Notes: generated from the sequence alone by a model not told the origin. A stretch of 64,000 bases of DNA from Stenotrophomonas maltophilia (GCF_023518235.1 NZ_CP090423.1:3861001-3925000); one strand, 5' to 3'; shown: positions 8,789 through 19,574, numbered from the stretch's first letter. A program made the numbers and translations.

Positions 8789-9844
8789 ATGGCCGGTTAC
8801 CTGTTGTTTGCGACGGAGCGCTATGCGCTGCCTATTCTCGCCCCGTTGGCGCAGGCCTTGCACGCCTCCGGGCAGGAGCTGGCCGCCTGGTTCGAGGGCG
8901 GCGCGGCCGGCAGCAGCCTGCCCGGGGTGCCCAACATCGGCCTGAAGCAGGCCCTGGCGATGCGTCCGCGCGCGGTGTTCAGCGCCGCCAACTGGGTACC
9001 GACGTTCCTGTCCGGGGCCAAGGTGCAGCTGTTCCATGGCTTCAACGTGGAGAAGCGTGACAGTGCGCGTGGCCACTTCCGGGTGCGCGGCATGTTCGAC
9101 CTGTACTGCACGCAGGGCCCGGCCACCACCGCACCGTTCCGCCAGATCGCCGATCAGCAGGGCCACTTCGCGGTGGTCGAGACCGGCTGGCCGAAACTGG
9201 ATCCCCTGTTCCGCGATGATGGCGGCGAGAGCGCCGCGCTGCGCGCGCCCGCGGCCGATCGCCCGGTGGTCCTGTTCGGCTCGACCTTCACCGAACGCCT
9301 CAGTGCGGCTCCGCACCTGCATGCACCGATCGCCGCCGACATCGCCGCTGGCGAGCGCTACTGGCTGCTGACCCTGCACCCGAAGTGCCCGCCACAGCTG
9401 TTCGAGCAGTACCGCGCGCTGGCCGGTGCCAATGCGCGCTTCATCGAGCCCGAGCAGGTGATGGCCGCCCAGCGTGCGGCCGACGTGCTGGTGTCGGATA
9501 CCTCGTCGATCGTTTCGGAGTTCATCGTCCAGCACAAGCCGGTGGTGACCTTCCGCAACCGCGTGCCGAAGCCGCACATGATCGACTTCGATGACCCGGC
9601 GCAGCTGGCGGCGATGCTGCAGCGCGCGCTGCACCCGGACGCGGCGCTGAAGGCGGAGATCGTGCGTTATGCCGATGCCATCCATCCCTACCGTGATGGC
9701 CTGTCCAGCGAACGGGTGATCGCGGCGACCGAGGATTTCCTGTCCGGTGAAATGGGCGTGTTGCGCCGCAAGCCGTTCGGCAGCTGGGTTCGCGACCTGC
9801 AGATCCGCAGGGATCTGGGCTACTGGGGACCGTCGCAGCGGTGA
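8789..9844 (+). CDS. CDP-glycerol glycerophosphotransferase-family protein
   Basis: A 351-residue protein with no clear membrane segment. It has the two-lobed GT-B-like layout of the Glyphos_transf family: an N-terminal lobe with LFHGFNVEKRDSARGHF and a C-terminal nucleotide-binding lobe with LLTLHPKCPP, SDTSSIVSEFIVQHKPVV and an R-V-P-K-P-H segment. Family members transfer glycerol-phosphate or similar groups to wall or surface polymers; here the substrate is probably an LPS core or surface glycan, inferred from the flanking LPS genes. I chose ATG 8789 because GGAGG at 8779-8783 is 5 nt upstream; ATG 8786 is the alternative. Confidence 0.8.
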   Translation: MAGYLLFATERYALPILAPLAQALHASGQELAAWFEGGAAGSSLPGVPNIGLKQALAMRPRAVFSAANWVPTFLSGAKVQLFHGFNVEKRDSARGHFRVRGMFDLYCTQGPATTAPFRQIADQQGHFAVVETGWPKLDPLFRDDGGESAALRAPAADRPVVLFGSTFTERLSAAPHLHAPIAADIAAGERYWLLTLHPKCPPQLFEQYRALAGANARFIEPEQVMAAQRAADVLVSDTSSIVSEFIVQHKPVVTFRNRVPKPHMIDFDDPAQLAAMLQRALHPDAALKAEIVRYADAIHPYRDGLSSERVIAATEDFLSGEMGVLRRKPFGSWVRDLQIRRDLGYWGPSQR

Positions 9845-9859
9845 ACGGGTAGTGCCGCC

Positions 9860-11398
9860 TCACCAGCGCAGCTTGCGCCGTGCCAGCGCGCTGGCCAGCT
9901 GATCCATCACCTGCTGCGCCTGTGCCTGCGGCAGGTAGGACAGGGTCAATGCCACATCACCGTGTGCACCGGCGGTGTCCAGCTGCAGGCTGCTGGTGCC
10001 CAGCAGCCTGTCCAGCGGCGAGCGTTGCAGCCGCAGGCCCTGCACCTTGTCCAGCTCGGCCCAGCGCCACCAGCGGTTCCACCAGCCGCCACGCACCGCC
10101 ACGTAGTGCGCATCCAGGTACCAGCCGATGCGCTCCATCTGCTGGCGCGCCACCCACAATGCCACCGGCAGCCAGGCCAGAACGATCAGGCCCCAGCCAC
10201 CCCAGCGCCAGTAGCCGGCCGCCGCCAGCGCTGGAACCAGCACCAGCGCACCCACGCACAGCCGCCACCGGCCGCGCTGCGGCACCGCCTGCCAGTACGC
10301 GGGCGGCCAGTGCAGGTGCGGCAGCAGCTGCTGCACCAACTGCTCGCAACGCGACGCCGGAGCCAGCGGCGCCAGCTCGCGCAGGGCACGATCTTCCTCG
10401 CGCGATGGGCCACCGGCGGCGCTGTCGATACGCAGCTGACGCAGCCCGAACCATCGATGCAGGGTGCCCTCACGCAGCGTCCAGGCCTGGATGCGGCGAC
10501 GCGCCACGCTGCTGCGGGTGCGGCTGAGCAGGCCGGCCGACACGGTCAGGCGACCGGCCTGCTCGGCGAGGATGAAGCCGTGATAGCGCAACAGGGTCAG
10601 CACCACTGACAGCGCGCGCAGCACCAGCCAGCCCAGCAGCAGCGCACCGGCCAGCAGCGCGAAGGCACCGGCCACGCCGGGGTGCAGATGACTGGCATAG
10701 CCAAACGCCTCGCGGCCGCCGCGCTGCAGGGCATCGTCCATCAGCGAACGCGGCACGATCTGGAACAGCACGCCGATGGCGGCCACCACCAGAGTCCAGC
10801 CGCGGTTGGAGAGCAGCCCCATGCGCACCACCTCCCAGCTCGACAGGCGCAGCAGTACCTGCCCGTCGCCTGCATCGGCGGTGTCGGTGGTGGCGTGGGT
10901 ATCGGCGGCCTGTGGCGCGTGCCCGCGCTGGCGCACCAGACGCTCCAGCGCCAGCGCCTGGTCCAGCTTCAGGACCCGCATTTCCGCTTCCGGGCGGGCG
11001 CCGCCGGCCGACTCCAGGCGCAGTTCGGCCACGCCGAACAGGCGATGCAGCGGGTTCTGCCGCACCTCCACATTGTGGATGCGGGCGAACGGAATCTCGC
11101 GACGATTGCGCGCAAGCAATCCGCTGCGCACGGTGATCGCATCGCTGCCGATGCGGTAGCGATAGCTCAGGTACTGCAGCACCGACACCAGCACCAGCAC
11201 GGCGATCGCGGACAGTGGAACCAGCTGTGCCCACATCGGATCGCGGTCACCGCGCTGGCCGAACACCAGCAGCGCAACCAGCGGCAGGAAGTAGTGGCGC
11301 AGCTGCATCAACAGCACGAACAGCCACGACCACGGGTGCAGGCGATGGTCCTCGCCACCGGCGGGCAGCGATGCGGGCAGGGGCGGCGGCAGGCTCAC
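9860..11398 (-). CDS. Bacterial PH-domain membrane protein, YdbT-like
   Basis: A 512-residue protein with paired hydrophobic segments near residues 22-50 and 60-82, and further pairs in the middle and C-terminal thirds. Three bPH2-type (YdbS/YdbT) domains follow the membrane pairs; the clearest starts YRIGSDAITVRSGLLARNRREIP and continues IPFARIHNVEVRQNPLHRLFG. This is the YdbT architecture. The biochemical role of the family is poorly known; YdbS/YdbT pairs are linked to envelope stress and antimicrobial-peptide resistance in Bacillus. Its ATG overlaps the stop of the YdbS-like gene by 4 nt, so the two are co-translated. Confidence 0.85.
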   Translation of the reverse strand: MSLPPPLPASLPAGGEDHRLHPWSWLFVLLMQLRHYFLPLVALLVFGQRGDRDPMWAQLVPLSAIAVLVLVSVLQYLSYRYRIGSDAITVRSGLLARNRREIPFARIHNVEVRQNPLHRLFGVAELRLESAGGARPEAEMRVLKLDQALALERLVRQRGHAPQAADTHATTDTADAGDGQVLLRLSSWEVVRMGLLSNRGWTLVVAAIGVLFQIVPRSLMDDALQRGGREAFGYASHLHPGVAGAFALLAGALLLGWLVLRALSVVLTLLRYHGFILAEQAGRLTVSAGLLSRTRSSVARRRIQAWTLREGTLHRWFGLRQLRIDSAAGGPSREEDRALRELAPLAPASRCEQLVQQLLPHLHWPPAYWQAVPQRGRWRLCVGALVLVPALAAAGYWRWGGWGLIVLAWLPVALWVARQQMERIGWYLDAHYVAVRGGWWNRWWRWAELDKVQGLRLQRSPLDRLLGTSSLQLDTAGAHGDVALTLSYLPQAQAQQVMDQLASALARRKLRW

Positions 11399-11895
11399 AG
11401 GGCGTCGGCGTCCTGGTCCAGCTGGTGCGCCAGGGTGTCACGCAGGCGTTCGGCGTCGGCTTCGTCCAGGCCGCTGACGGTGACCGCGCTCATGCGCGTG
11501 CCGGCGGTGTGCACGATCAGGGTGGCCAGGCCGGCGCGGCGTTCCAGCGGACCGCGGCGCAGGTCCAGGTGCTGCACGCGCGAAACGGGAATGCGCGTTT
11601 CCAGCTGCCACATCAGGTCGCGACGCAGGCCCAGGCCCTGTGCATCCAGCCGCCAGCGGGTGCGGGTGAGGCGCCGATGGCCCAGCCAGGCGCCGAACAG
11701 CAGCCCCGCCAGCAGTCCCGCCGATGCAGCCCAGAAGCCGCCGGGAAGATCGAAGAACCACCAGGCCGCCGCCAGTGGCAGGCCCGGCACGAACAGGCCA
11801 CCGAAGGCGCCTTCAAATGCGGCCAGACGCGCCGCGCGCGGGGGCAGCGACTGCCAGGCGGCGGTGGGCGGGGTGGCAGGAACGACGTCGGTCAC
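11395..11895 (-). CDS. Bacterial PH-domain membrane protein, YdbS-like
   Basis: A 166-residue membrane protein with two hydrophobic segments (about 35-75) and one bPH2 domain with WRLDAQGLGLRRDLMWQLE and IPVSRVQHLDLRRGPLERR. It is the usual partner of YdbT-like proteins, and the two presumably form one complex. GTG at 11895 was chosen because GGAG lies 6 nt upstream on the minus strand; the ATG at 11943 gives 16 more residues but has no visible ribosome binding site. It sits directly after the RibA-like gene in a minus-strand run that starts with an LpxL-type acyltransferase. Confidence 0.82.
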   Translation of the reverse strand: MTDVVPATPPTAAWQSLPPRAARLAAFEGAFGGLFVPGLPLAAAWWFFDLPGGFWAASAGLLAGLLFGAWLGHRRLTRTRWRLDAQGLGLRRDLMWQLETRIPVSRVQHLDLRRGPLERRAGLATLIVHTAGTRMSAVTVSGLDEADAERLRDTLAHQLDQDADAL

Positions 11896-11970
11896 GCAGG
11901 CTCCGTCAGGCGGCAGGGCGGGCGATGGCGGCCGTGGCCGCACCGCGCAGACGGTAGCAGGTCGGCTGCG

Positions 11971-13104
11971 TTACTGCGCAGCCTGGATCAGTGCATCCAC
12001 ATCCAGCAGGTGGCCGGCACGGTCGGCCTTGGTGCGCAGATAGTGCTCGTTCTCGGTGGTGATCTCGCCAGTGACCGGAATGCAGTCCAGCACCTCGATG
12101 CCGGCATTGCGCAGGCGCTGCGCCTTGGTCGGGTTGTTGCTGAGCAGGGCCACGCGGGTGACGCCCAGGCCGCGCAGCATCGCCACCGCGCTGCCATAGC
12201 GGCGCTCGTCGGCACCGAAGCCCAGCTGCGCATCGGCGTCGATGGTGTCCAGGCCGTCGTGCTGGTAGCCATAGGCGCGCATCTTGGCGGCAATGCCGGT
12301 GCCACGGCCTTCCTGGTCCAGGTACAGCAGCACGCCGCCGCCCAGCTCCTTCAGCTTGCGCAGGCCTCGCCGCAGCTGGTCGCCGCAGTCGCACTTGAGT
12401 GAACCGAACAGGTCGCCGGTCAGGCACGAGGAGTGCACGCGCACCGGCACCACCGCCGACAGGTCCGGCTCGCCGACGATGATCGCCACCTGGTCGCGCT
12501 GCGCCACGCCGCCGCGGAACACCGCGAAGGTGGTCATGCCGACGTCGCGCAGCGGCACTGGCGAACGCGCCACCAGTTCGTAGTCGTGGGCCGCGTGTGC
12601 CGCACCCTCGGCCAGGTCGCACAGGGCTACTTCAGCGGCACCGTCGAAGGTGCTGTCGCCGGATTCCAGGCGTACCGCGACCATCGCCGGCAGCAGCAGG
12701 CCCAGGCGCGCCAGTTCCACCGCACCGGCATCGAAGGCATCACCGGCGCTCCAGTCAGCCGGCATCGGCCCCGGCTCGCGCAGATAACCCAGCGAGGGCA
12801 GCGCATCAAAGGCGATGCCGGCCAGCGGCAGGCGCGCGCCCTGCGCTGCCTCCACGCCGAGCACGCGGGCGCGGGTGGCGGTCAGGAACAGGTAGTGGCG
12901 CTCGCGCGCTGCATTGGCAAAGGTGGCAAAGCTGCTGGCGGTGGCACTGTCCAGTGCGATGACCGCCAGGCGCTGGCCCTGGCCATCGTGGAGCAGCACC
13001 GGGCGGCCGGCGCGCAGTTCGGCCACCGCGCGTTCGCAGCGGATCGCGGCGGGGTCGCCGAACAGGGAAGAAGCAGGCATGGCAGGACCGGGGGAGGCGG
13101 ACAT
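11971..13104 (-). CDS. ribA: GTP cyclohydrolase II-like protein with long N-terminal extension
   Basis: Residues ~195-375 form a full GTP cyclohydrolase II domain, the first step of riboflavin synthesis. Zinc ligands C227, C238 and C240 keep E. coli spacing; Y278 (KMRAY) and R301 (ADER) match catalytic Tyr105 and Arg128 of E. coli RibA; DQEGRGTG is the substrate loop. The first ~190 residues resemble a worn DHBP-synthase (RibB) domain: [18 protein letters not shown] recalls its start, but the acidic DDEDRENEGD loop is replaced by HDGQGQRLA, so RibB activity is unlikely. ATG 13104 has AGAG 7-8 nt upstream. The gene lies in an envelope-gene run, not in a rib operon. Confidence 0.85.
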   Translation of the reverse strand: MSASPGPAMPASSLFGDPAAIRCERAVAELRAGRPVLLHDGQGQRLAVIALDSATASSFATFANAARERHYLFLTATRARVLGVEAAQGARLPLAGIAFDALPSLGYLREPGPMPADWSAGDAFDAGAVELARLGLLLPAMVAVRLESGDSTFDGAAEVALCDLAEGAAHAAHDYELVARSPVPLRDVGMTTFAVFRGGVAQRDQVAIIVGEPDLSAVVPVRVHSSCLTGDLFGSLKCDCGDQLRRGLRKLKELGGGVLLYLDQEGRGTGIAAKMRAYGYQHDGLDTIDADAQLGFGADERRYGSAVAMLRGLGVTRVALLSNNPTKAQRLRNAGIEVLDCIPVTGEITTENEHYLRTKADRAGHLLDVDALIQAAQ

Positions 13105-13191
13105 CGCAGTCTCTATGGGGGCGCCGGCGTCGTATTCAACACGGTGCGGCTGCCGGTCGCAGGGGCCGGTCGGGCCTCGGTGCGGCGGCCG

Positions 13192-14112
13192 TCAGTGCGG
13201 ATGTTCCTCGGTGGCGTAAGGGTCGTCCTCGCCGCTGCCCGGTGGCCGCAGCGTATAGCGCTTGTAGGTCCACTGGTACTGCGTCGGGTCGCGCCGGGCG
13301 ATGCGCTCGATGCCGGCATTGAGCGCGGTGGCGGCCACCTGCGGGTCCGGATCGGCCACCGCCGGCTCGGTTGGTTCGATGTGCAGGGCAAATTCCATGT
13401 CCGGCCCGATGCGCTCGCACCAGCCATACAGCACGGTGGCGCCGGTGCGCTCGGCCAGGCGGTTGACCAGGGTCATGGTCAGCGCCTGCACGCCGAAGAA
13501 CGGCACGAACACGCCGTCGCCGGCCTTGGGCTGCTGGTCGGGCAGGATGCCGGTGGCACCGCCCTCCTTGAGCACCTTGAACAACTGGCGCACGGCCGGG
13601 CCTTCGGCGCGCACCTGCTGCACATTCTGGCCGCCGCGCACCAGCTGCAGGAAGGCATCGGTGGCCTCGTCCTCCGGCGGCTTGTAGACGATGGCGATCT
13701 GCCCACGCGAGGCCAGCCACTGGTTCAGCAGCTCCCAGTTGCCGAAGTGCGGGGCGGCCACGATCACGCCCTTGCCGCTGGCCAGCGCCGCGTCGTACAG
13801 GGCTTCGCCGTGGCGCTGCTTCAGGTGCAGGCGCAGGTTGTCGGCCGGCCTCTGGCTCCACAGGCGCAGGGTCTCGATGGCCTGCAGGGCGGTCGAACGC
13901 AGCAGTTCGCGGTGCAGGCGGTCGCGCGCGGCAGCGTCCAGTTCCGGGTAGGCCAGTTCCAGGTTGCGGCGGGTGACGCGGCTCTCACGGGCGTTGAGAT
14001 TGATCCACGCCCACGCCAGGGCGCGCGCGACGCCCCGCAGCAGCGGCCAGGGCAGGCGGGCGAACAGGGTGGTGGCGCGGTAGACCAGCCGGGCTTTGCG
14101 TTGCGGATTCAT
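13192..14112 (-). CDS. Lipid A lauroyl/myristoyl acyltransferase, LpxL/HtrB family
   Basis: Transfers a secondary acyl chain from acyl-ACP to lipid A at the inner face of the inner membrane. The 306-residue protein has an N-terminal hydrophobic anchor (~15-40) and the catalytic HX4E motif H122-FGNW-E127. [12 protein letters not shown] and the YQWTYKRY segment near the C-terminus are also family features. ATG 14112 was preferred to a TTG six codons upstream; neither has a strong ribosome binding site. It is first in the minus-strand run with the RibA-like and PH-domain genes and divergent from dtd. LpxL cannot be separated from LpxM or LpxP on sequence alone. Confidence 0.9.
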   Translation of the reverse strand: MNPQRKARLVYRATTLFARLPWPLLRGVARALAWAWINLNARESRVTRRNLELAYPELDAAARDRLHRELLRSTALQAIETLRLWSQRPADNLRLHLKQRHGEALYDAALASGKGVIVAAPHFGNWELLNQWLASRGQIAIVYKPPEDEATDAFLQLVRGGQNVQQVRAEGPAVRQLFKVLKEGGATGILPDQQPKAGDGVFVPFFGVQALTMTLVNRLAERTGATVLYGWCERIGPDMEFALHIEPTEPAVADPDPQVAATALNAGIERIARRDPTQYQWTYKRYTLRPPGSGEDDPYATEEHPH

Positions 14113-14175
14113 TGGCGCCAGTTTAGCCAAGGGCGCTGTTATCGTGGCCGGCCGTGTTCATTGGAAGCCCCCCGC

Positions 14176-14616
14176 ATGCTCGTCCTGATCCAGCGCGTCA
14201 GCCAGGCCGCCGTCCACGTCGAGGGCGAAGCGGTGGGGCAGATCGGCCCCGGGCTGCTGGCGCTGGTCGGCATGGAGCCGGGCGACAGCGAGGCCCAGCT
14301 GCAGCGCATGGCCGAGCGCCTGCTGGGCTACCGCGTGTTCGCCGACGAGGCCGGGAAGATGAACCGGTCGCTGCGCGACACCGGCGGCGGCCTACTGCTG
14401 ATCAGCCAGTTCACCCTGGCCGCCGACACCCGTTCGGGCATGCGGCCCAGTTTCACCACGGCCGCACCGCCGGACGAGGCTGAACGCGGGTTCAACCGAT
14501 TTGTCGGGATCTGCCGTGAAAATCACGCCCCAGGGGTGGAAACGGGCCGATTTGGTGCCCATATGGTCGTCAGCCTGGTCAATGACGGTCCTGTGACCTT
14601 CCTTCTCAGGCCCTGA
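14176..14616 (+). CDS. dtd: D-aminoacyl-tRNA deacylase
   Basis: Hydrolyses D-Tyr-tRNA and other D-aminoacyl-tRNAs and so protects translation. The 146-residue product is of family length and contains SQFTLAADT (77-85), with the active-site Thr, and the Gly-cis-Pro pair G138-P139 in [12 protein letters not shown] 14176 gives the canonical [11 protein letters not shown] start. It ends ~40 nt before the rpoD promoter. The C-terminus is intact. Confidence 0.96.
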   Translation: MLVLIQRVSQAAVHVEGEAVGQIGPGLLALVGMEPGDSEAQLQRMAERLLGYRVFADEAGKMNRSLRDTGGGLLLISQFTLAADTRSGMRPSFTTAAPPDEAERGFNRFVGICRENHAPGVETGRFGAHMVVSLVNDGPVTFLLRP

Positions 14617-14655
14617 AGCCGCCGGGACCACCGCCCGGCAGGCGGGGCCCCGGGC

Positions 14656-14664
14656 TGGTATAAT
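14656..14664 (+). promoter_or_regulatory. Extended -10 promoter of rpoD
   Basis: TGGTATAAT at 14656-14664 is a perfect TATAAT with the TGn extension, 45 nt before the rpoD ATG. No convincing -35 is present upstream, which fits an extended -10 promoter. Confidence 0.7.
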
Positions 14665-14708
14665 GCTACGTTCCCTATTTCCTACCCAGCCGGTGGCGCG
14701 AGCACTAC

Positions 14709-16562
<1,854 letters not shown>

Positions 16563-16587
16563 TTTCCGGGTTGCGCTGATGTGTTGA

Positions 16588-16618
16588 GAAAAACCCCGCT
16601 TCGGCGGGGTTTTTTCTT
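16588..16618 (+). terminator. rpoD intrinsic terminator
   Basis: ccccgc, a TTCG tetraloop and gcgggg (16594-16609) form a stable cUUCGg hairpin, with A's before it and a run of six T's then ctt after it. It lies 26 nt past the rpoD stop. Confidence 0.93.
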
Positions 16619-16635
16619 GTCTGGATTCGTATTGG

Positions 16636-16651
16636 TTACGTAACACTATTC
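16636..16651 (+). repeat. 16-bp direct repeat, copy 1
   Basis: TTACGTAACACTATTC is identical to the sequence at 16744-16759, in the same orientation. Its left half TTACGTAA is palindromic. On the minus strand a short open stretch ends here as ...NSVT-stop. Confidence 0.75.
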
Positions 16652-16985
16652 TGGCGGGCTCCAATCGCGTCGTGGATAAAATTCCCTATAAACAGAGGCT
16701 TGCGCTTTCACGTGGACGTGTGAGGCGCGTTGTTTGACGAGCATTACGTAACACTATTCGTCCCACAACTCCCCGCTTGGTAGCGCCAGGCCCAGTCCGC
16801 TGCGCCTACCCGGTGTCGCATCTGCCGTTTGAATTCTCCCTGCGACAGCTGCACGCTGGCTCGGCGGTTGCTCAACACACCTCGTAGGCGGATCGGACAC
16901 CCGGTACCGATGCAGACGCGCAACACGCCACACCACTCCTGGGGCGGGCTGTTGCTTTGATCACCCCTGCATCTGGAGTACAACG
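16652..16985. other. Gene-poor spacer with degraded reading frames
   Basis: No convincing intact gene. On the minus strand, open stretches end inside each 16-bp repeat with the same last residues (NSVT, stop): one short frame before copy 1 reads KRKPLFIGNFIHDAIGARQ, and one before copy 2 reads GVLSNRRASVQLSQGEFKRQ. They could be remains of a mobile-element gene or chance. Base composition here is more AT-rich than in neighbouring genes. Confidence 0.35.
16744..16759 (+). repeat. 16-bp direct repeat, copy 2
   Basis: Exact copy of the repeat at 16636-16651, 92 bp downstream of it. Candidate attachment-site or protein-binding repeat. Confidence 0.75.
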
Positions 16986-17291
16986 ATGAATGATGTTGAG
17001 CCCGTTGCCTCGGATTGAGGCTTTCCCGATTTCCCGCCGCTGCTGGACTGGAATGATGTGATGCGGGACGAGCTGGAGGATCGCTGGGACTTTGCCCGGT
17101 GCGCCACGTTCGCGTTGCTGACGCAGTCTGGTGCGGGACTGTTTGAGGGGGGAGAGAATCGGTCGGGGTTGGAGGGAGCGAAAAGCGACGTAGCCTGGTT
17201 CCGTAAGGATCTGCTGCAGATGCAGGTGTACGCAGAGGCTGCTGAAGCTCGGTTGCGGCAGGTCTCGAAGGGGCTTGCCGTTGATGACTGA
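16986..17291 (+). pseudogene. Small hypothetical gene interrupted by an in-frame TGA
   Basis: ATG 16986 has a good ribosome binding site (GGAG 8 nt upstream) and opens MNDVEPVASD, then meets TGA at 17016. The same frame continues GFPDFPPLLDWNDVMRDELE and stays open to 17291, giving about 100 residues in total if the stop is ignored. The downstream part could start at GTG 17058 or ATG 17061 (77 residues) but lacks a clear ribosome binding site. I do not recognise the family. The best reading is a small accessory gene with a nonsense mutation, lying next to the repeat scar and the tRNA; a sequencing error is also possible. Confidence 0.45.
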
Positions 17292-17335
17292 GTAGCGAGG
17301 GAAGGGGGGGCTCCACTACACTGTGGCGCTGCACA

Positions 17336-17411
<76 letters not shown>

Positions 17412-17483
17412 GTGCCGCCATCGCCCGCCACACCGCGCTCACACCCGCAGCGCCACGCTCAGGCCTCTGCACGGAGGCTCCCC

Positions 17484-17933
17484 ATGGCACCCACCATCCG
17501 CATCGCGGCGTCTTCCGACCTCCCCCAGGTCGCTGCACTCTTCAACGACTACCGGCAGTTCTACCAACAGCCCGCCGATCTTGAACTGGCCACCAGCTTC
17601 ATGCGTGAGCGGTTGCAGAGCGGTGATTCACTGGTGCTTGTAATCGAAGCCGAAGACCACGGAATCGTCGGCTTTACCCAGCTGTACCCACTGTTCGATT
17701 CCGTAAGTGCACAGCGCAGTTTCATTCTTTATGACCTGTACATCGCGAAATCGGCGCGCCGCCAGGGCCTGGCCCGCGCCCTGATGATCGCAGCGACAGA
17801 CGAAGCACGCCGGCGTGGTGCCGGCCGGTTGGAACTGCAGACCGGCCGCAGCAATCTGCCTGCCCAGCGGCTCTATGAAGGCCTGGGTTGGCAGCGCGAC
17901 GACGCATTCTTCGTCTACGCAATTCACCCGTAA
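17484..17933 (+). CDS. GNAT family N-acetyltransferase
   Basis: A 149-residue single-domain GNAT protein. The acetyl-CoA loop is RRQGLARALM (about 96-105), preceded by the strand ILYDLYIAKSA and followed by LYEGLGWQRDDAF, the usual C-terminal beta-bulge region. The substrate is unknown; candidates range from amino acids and small amines to protein N-termini. ATG 17484 was chosen because GGAGG lies 6 nt upstream and the first residues (TIRIAASSDLPQVAALF) are the standard GNAT beginning. It follows the tRNA gene and precedes the H-NS-like gene, with no evident functional link. Confidence 0.88.
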   Translation: MAPTIRIAASSDLPQVAALFNDYRQFYQQPADLELATSFMRERLQSGDSLVLVIEAEDHGIVGFTQLYPLFDSVSAQRSFILYDLYIAKSARRQGLARALMIAATDEARRRGAGRLELQTGRSNLPAQRLYEGLGWQRDDAFFVYAIHP

Positions 17934-18006
17934 GGAGCGCCGGGCGCCTGGCGTCTGCGGCAAAGCCAGCTTGACAGTCCGCCCGCCAACATGGACCTTC
18001 CCCTCC

Positions 18007-18426
18007 ATGACTATCGATATCGAATCGCTCAGCCTGCGCGAGCTGGGCGCCCTGGTGGTGGCTGCCGAACAGCGCAAGGCCCTGATCACCACCCGTCGCC
18101 CGGCTGCAGCGGTGCGCCGCCTGTTGAAGGCCGCCGCGGCCGAAGCCGGTTACACCATCGAAGAACTCTTTGGCGAAGGCGCTGCCGAAGACGCCGCACC
18201 CGCGCGCAGACCCGCCCGTCGTAAATCCGGCAAAGTCGCCCCCAAGTACCGCGATCCGGAATACAAGCGTCTGACCTGGAGTGGCCGCGGGCGCATGCCG
18301 CGCTGGCTGGCGGCCAAGGTATCCAAGGGCCACAAGGTCACCGATTTCCTGATTCCCGGTCTGGCCAGGCCGACGGCGGGCAAGACCAGCACCATCGGCA
18401 AGCGCACCGTCATCAAGAAAGCTTGA
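18007..18426 (+). CDS. H-NS family nucleoid-associated protein
   Basis: A 139-residue basic protein. The N-terminal part (1-60) is the helical oligomerisation region, followed by an Ala/Arg linker. The C-terminal DNA-binding domain reads YRDPEYKRLTWSGRGRMPRW (about 79-98), with the TWxGRGRxPxW core that inserts into the minor groove of AT-rich DNA. A basic tail after it (AGKTSTIGKRTVIKKA) is unusual for H-NS and may add non-specific binding. Proteins of this branch silence horizontally acquired and virulence genes in Xanthomonads. ATG 18007 was chosen because it starts the helical domain; longer upstream extensions overlap the GNAT gene. Confidence 0.9.
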   Translation: MTIDIESLSLRELGALVVAAEQRKALITTRRPAAAVRRLLKAAAAEAGYTIEELFGEGAAEDAAPARRPARRKSGKVAPKYRDPEYKRLTWSGRGRMPRWLAAKVSKGHKVTDFLIPGLARPTAGKTSTIGKRTVIKKA

Positions 18427-18529
18427 GGCCTGCATCCCACTGCGCATGCGACGCGGGGCTGCCTGCCTTCGCACCCGCACCTGAATCGATCTAAGATGCG
18501 CCTATCGATCCAGCACGGGAGCGCACGGC

Positions 18530-19516
18530 ATGGCGTTGGGTACGTGGATGATGGCCGCCTGCATGGCGGCGGCAGGGGCAACGTGTGCGCAGGCCGCGCC
18601 GGCAGTCACCTCGGGTAATCCGATCCTGCCGGGCTGGTATGCCGACCCGGAAGCAGCGGTATTCGGAAACCGCTATTGGATATTCCCGACCACTTCGACG
18701 GACTACGACGCGCAGACCACCTTCGATGCGTTTTCTTCGCCCGATCTGCTGCACTGGACCAAGCATGCCGACGTACTGAACGCCAGGGCGGTACCGTGGG
18801 CCAGGCGCGCGATGTGGGCGCCTTCGGTGGTGGAGAACAAGGGAAAGTACTACTTCTTCTTCGCCGCCAACGATATCCAGAACGATGGCGAGCTCGGCGG
18901 CATCGGCGTGGCCGTGGCCGATCACCCGCAAGGGCCGTACAAGGACCTGCTCGGCAAGCCGCTGGTGGGCGCGTTCCACAACGGCGCACAGCCCATCGAC
19001 CAGTTTGTCTTCCGCGATGACGACGGCGCCTGGTACATGATCTACGGCGGCTGGAAGCACGCCAACATCGTGCGCCTGAAGGACGATTTCAGCGGTGTGC
19101 TGCCGCTGGCCGATGGCACGCTGTTCAAGGAGATCACGCCCGCACCGGAGTACGTCGAGGGCCCGCTGATGTTCAAGCGCGGTGGGCACTACTACTTCAT
19201 GTGGTCCGAAGGCGGTTGGGGTGGGCCGGATTACTCGGTGGCCTACGCCATCGCCGATGCACCCACCGGGCCCTTCAAGCGCATCGGCAAGGTGTTGCAG
19301 CAGGACCCTGCCATCGCCACCAGTGCCGGCCACAACTCGGTGATCCAGGTGCCGGGCAGTGACCGCTGGTACATCGTCTACCATCGCCGGCCGCTGGGAG
19401 ACCGCGCGCGCGACCATCGGCAGACCGCCATCGAACGCCTGCAGTTCGATGCGCAGGGGCACATCCTGCCGGTGAAGATCACCCGCGAGGGGGTATCGGC
19501 CGATCCGCTGCGCTGA
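18530..19516 (+). CDS. Secreted glycoside hydrolase family 43
   Basis: A 328-residue exported enzyme with a signal peptide (about 1-22, ending CAQAA). The five-bladed propeller residues of GH43 are visible: general base D39 in GWYADPEA, pKa-modulating D157 in IDQFVF, and general acid E210 in YVEGPLMF. Activities in the family are beta-xylosidase and alpha-arabinofuranosidase on plant hemicellulose; specificity cannot be read from sequence. GGGAG lies 8-9 nt before ATG 18530. It stands alone, with no transporter or sugar catabolism genes beside it. Confidence 0.92.
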   Translation: MALGTWMMAACMAAAGATCAQAAPAVTSGNPILPGWYADPEAAVFGNRYWIFPTTSTDYDAQTTFDAFSSPDLLHWTKHADVLNARAVPWARRAMWAPSVVENKGKYYFFFAANDIQNDGELGGIGVAVADHPQGPYKDLLGKPLVGAFHNGAQPIDQFVFRDDDGAWYMIYGGWKHANIVRLKDDFSGVLPLADGTLFKEITPAPEYVEGPLMFKRGGHYYFMWSEGGWGGPDYSVAYAIADAPTGPFKRIGKVLQQDPAIATSAGHNSVIQVPGSDRWYIVYHRRPLGDRARDHRQTAIERLQFDAQGHILPVKITREGVSADPLR

Positions 19517-19574
19517 GCCGGAACGGCGCCAACCGCGCTACCCTGCGCGGGTCCTCAGCGCAGGGAGTCACCAG

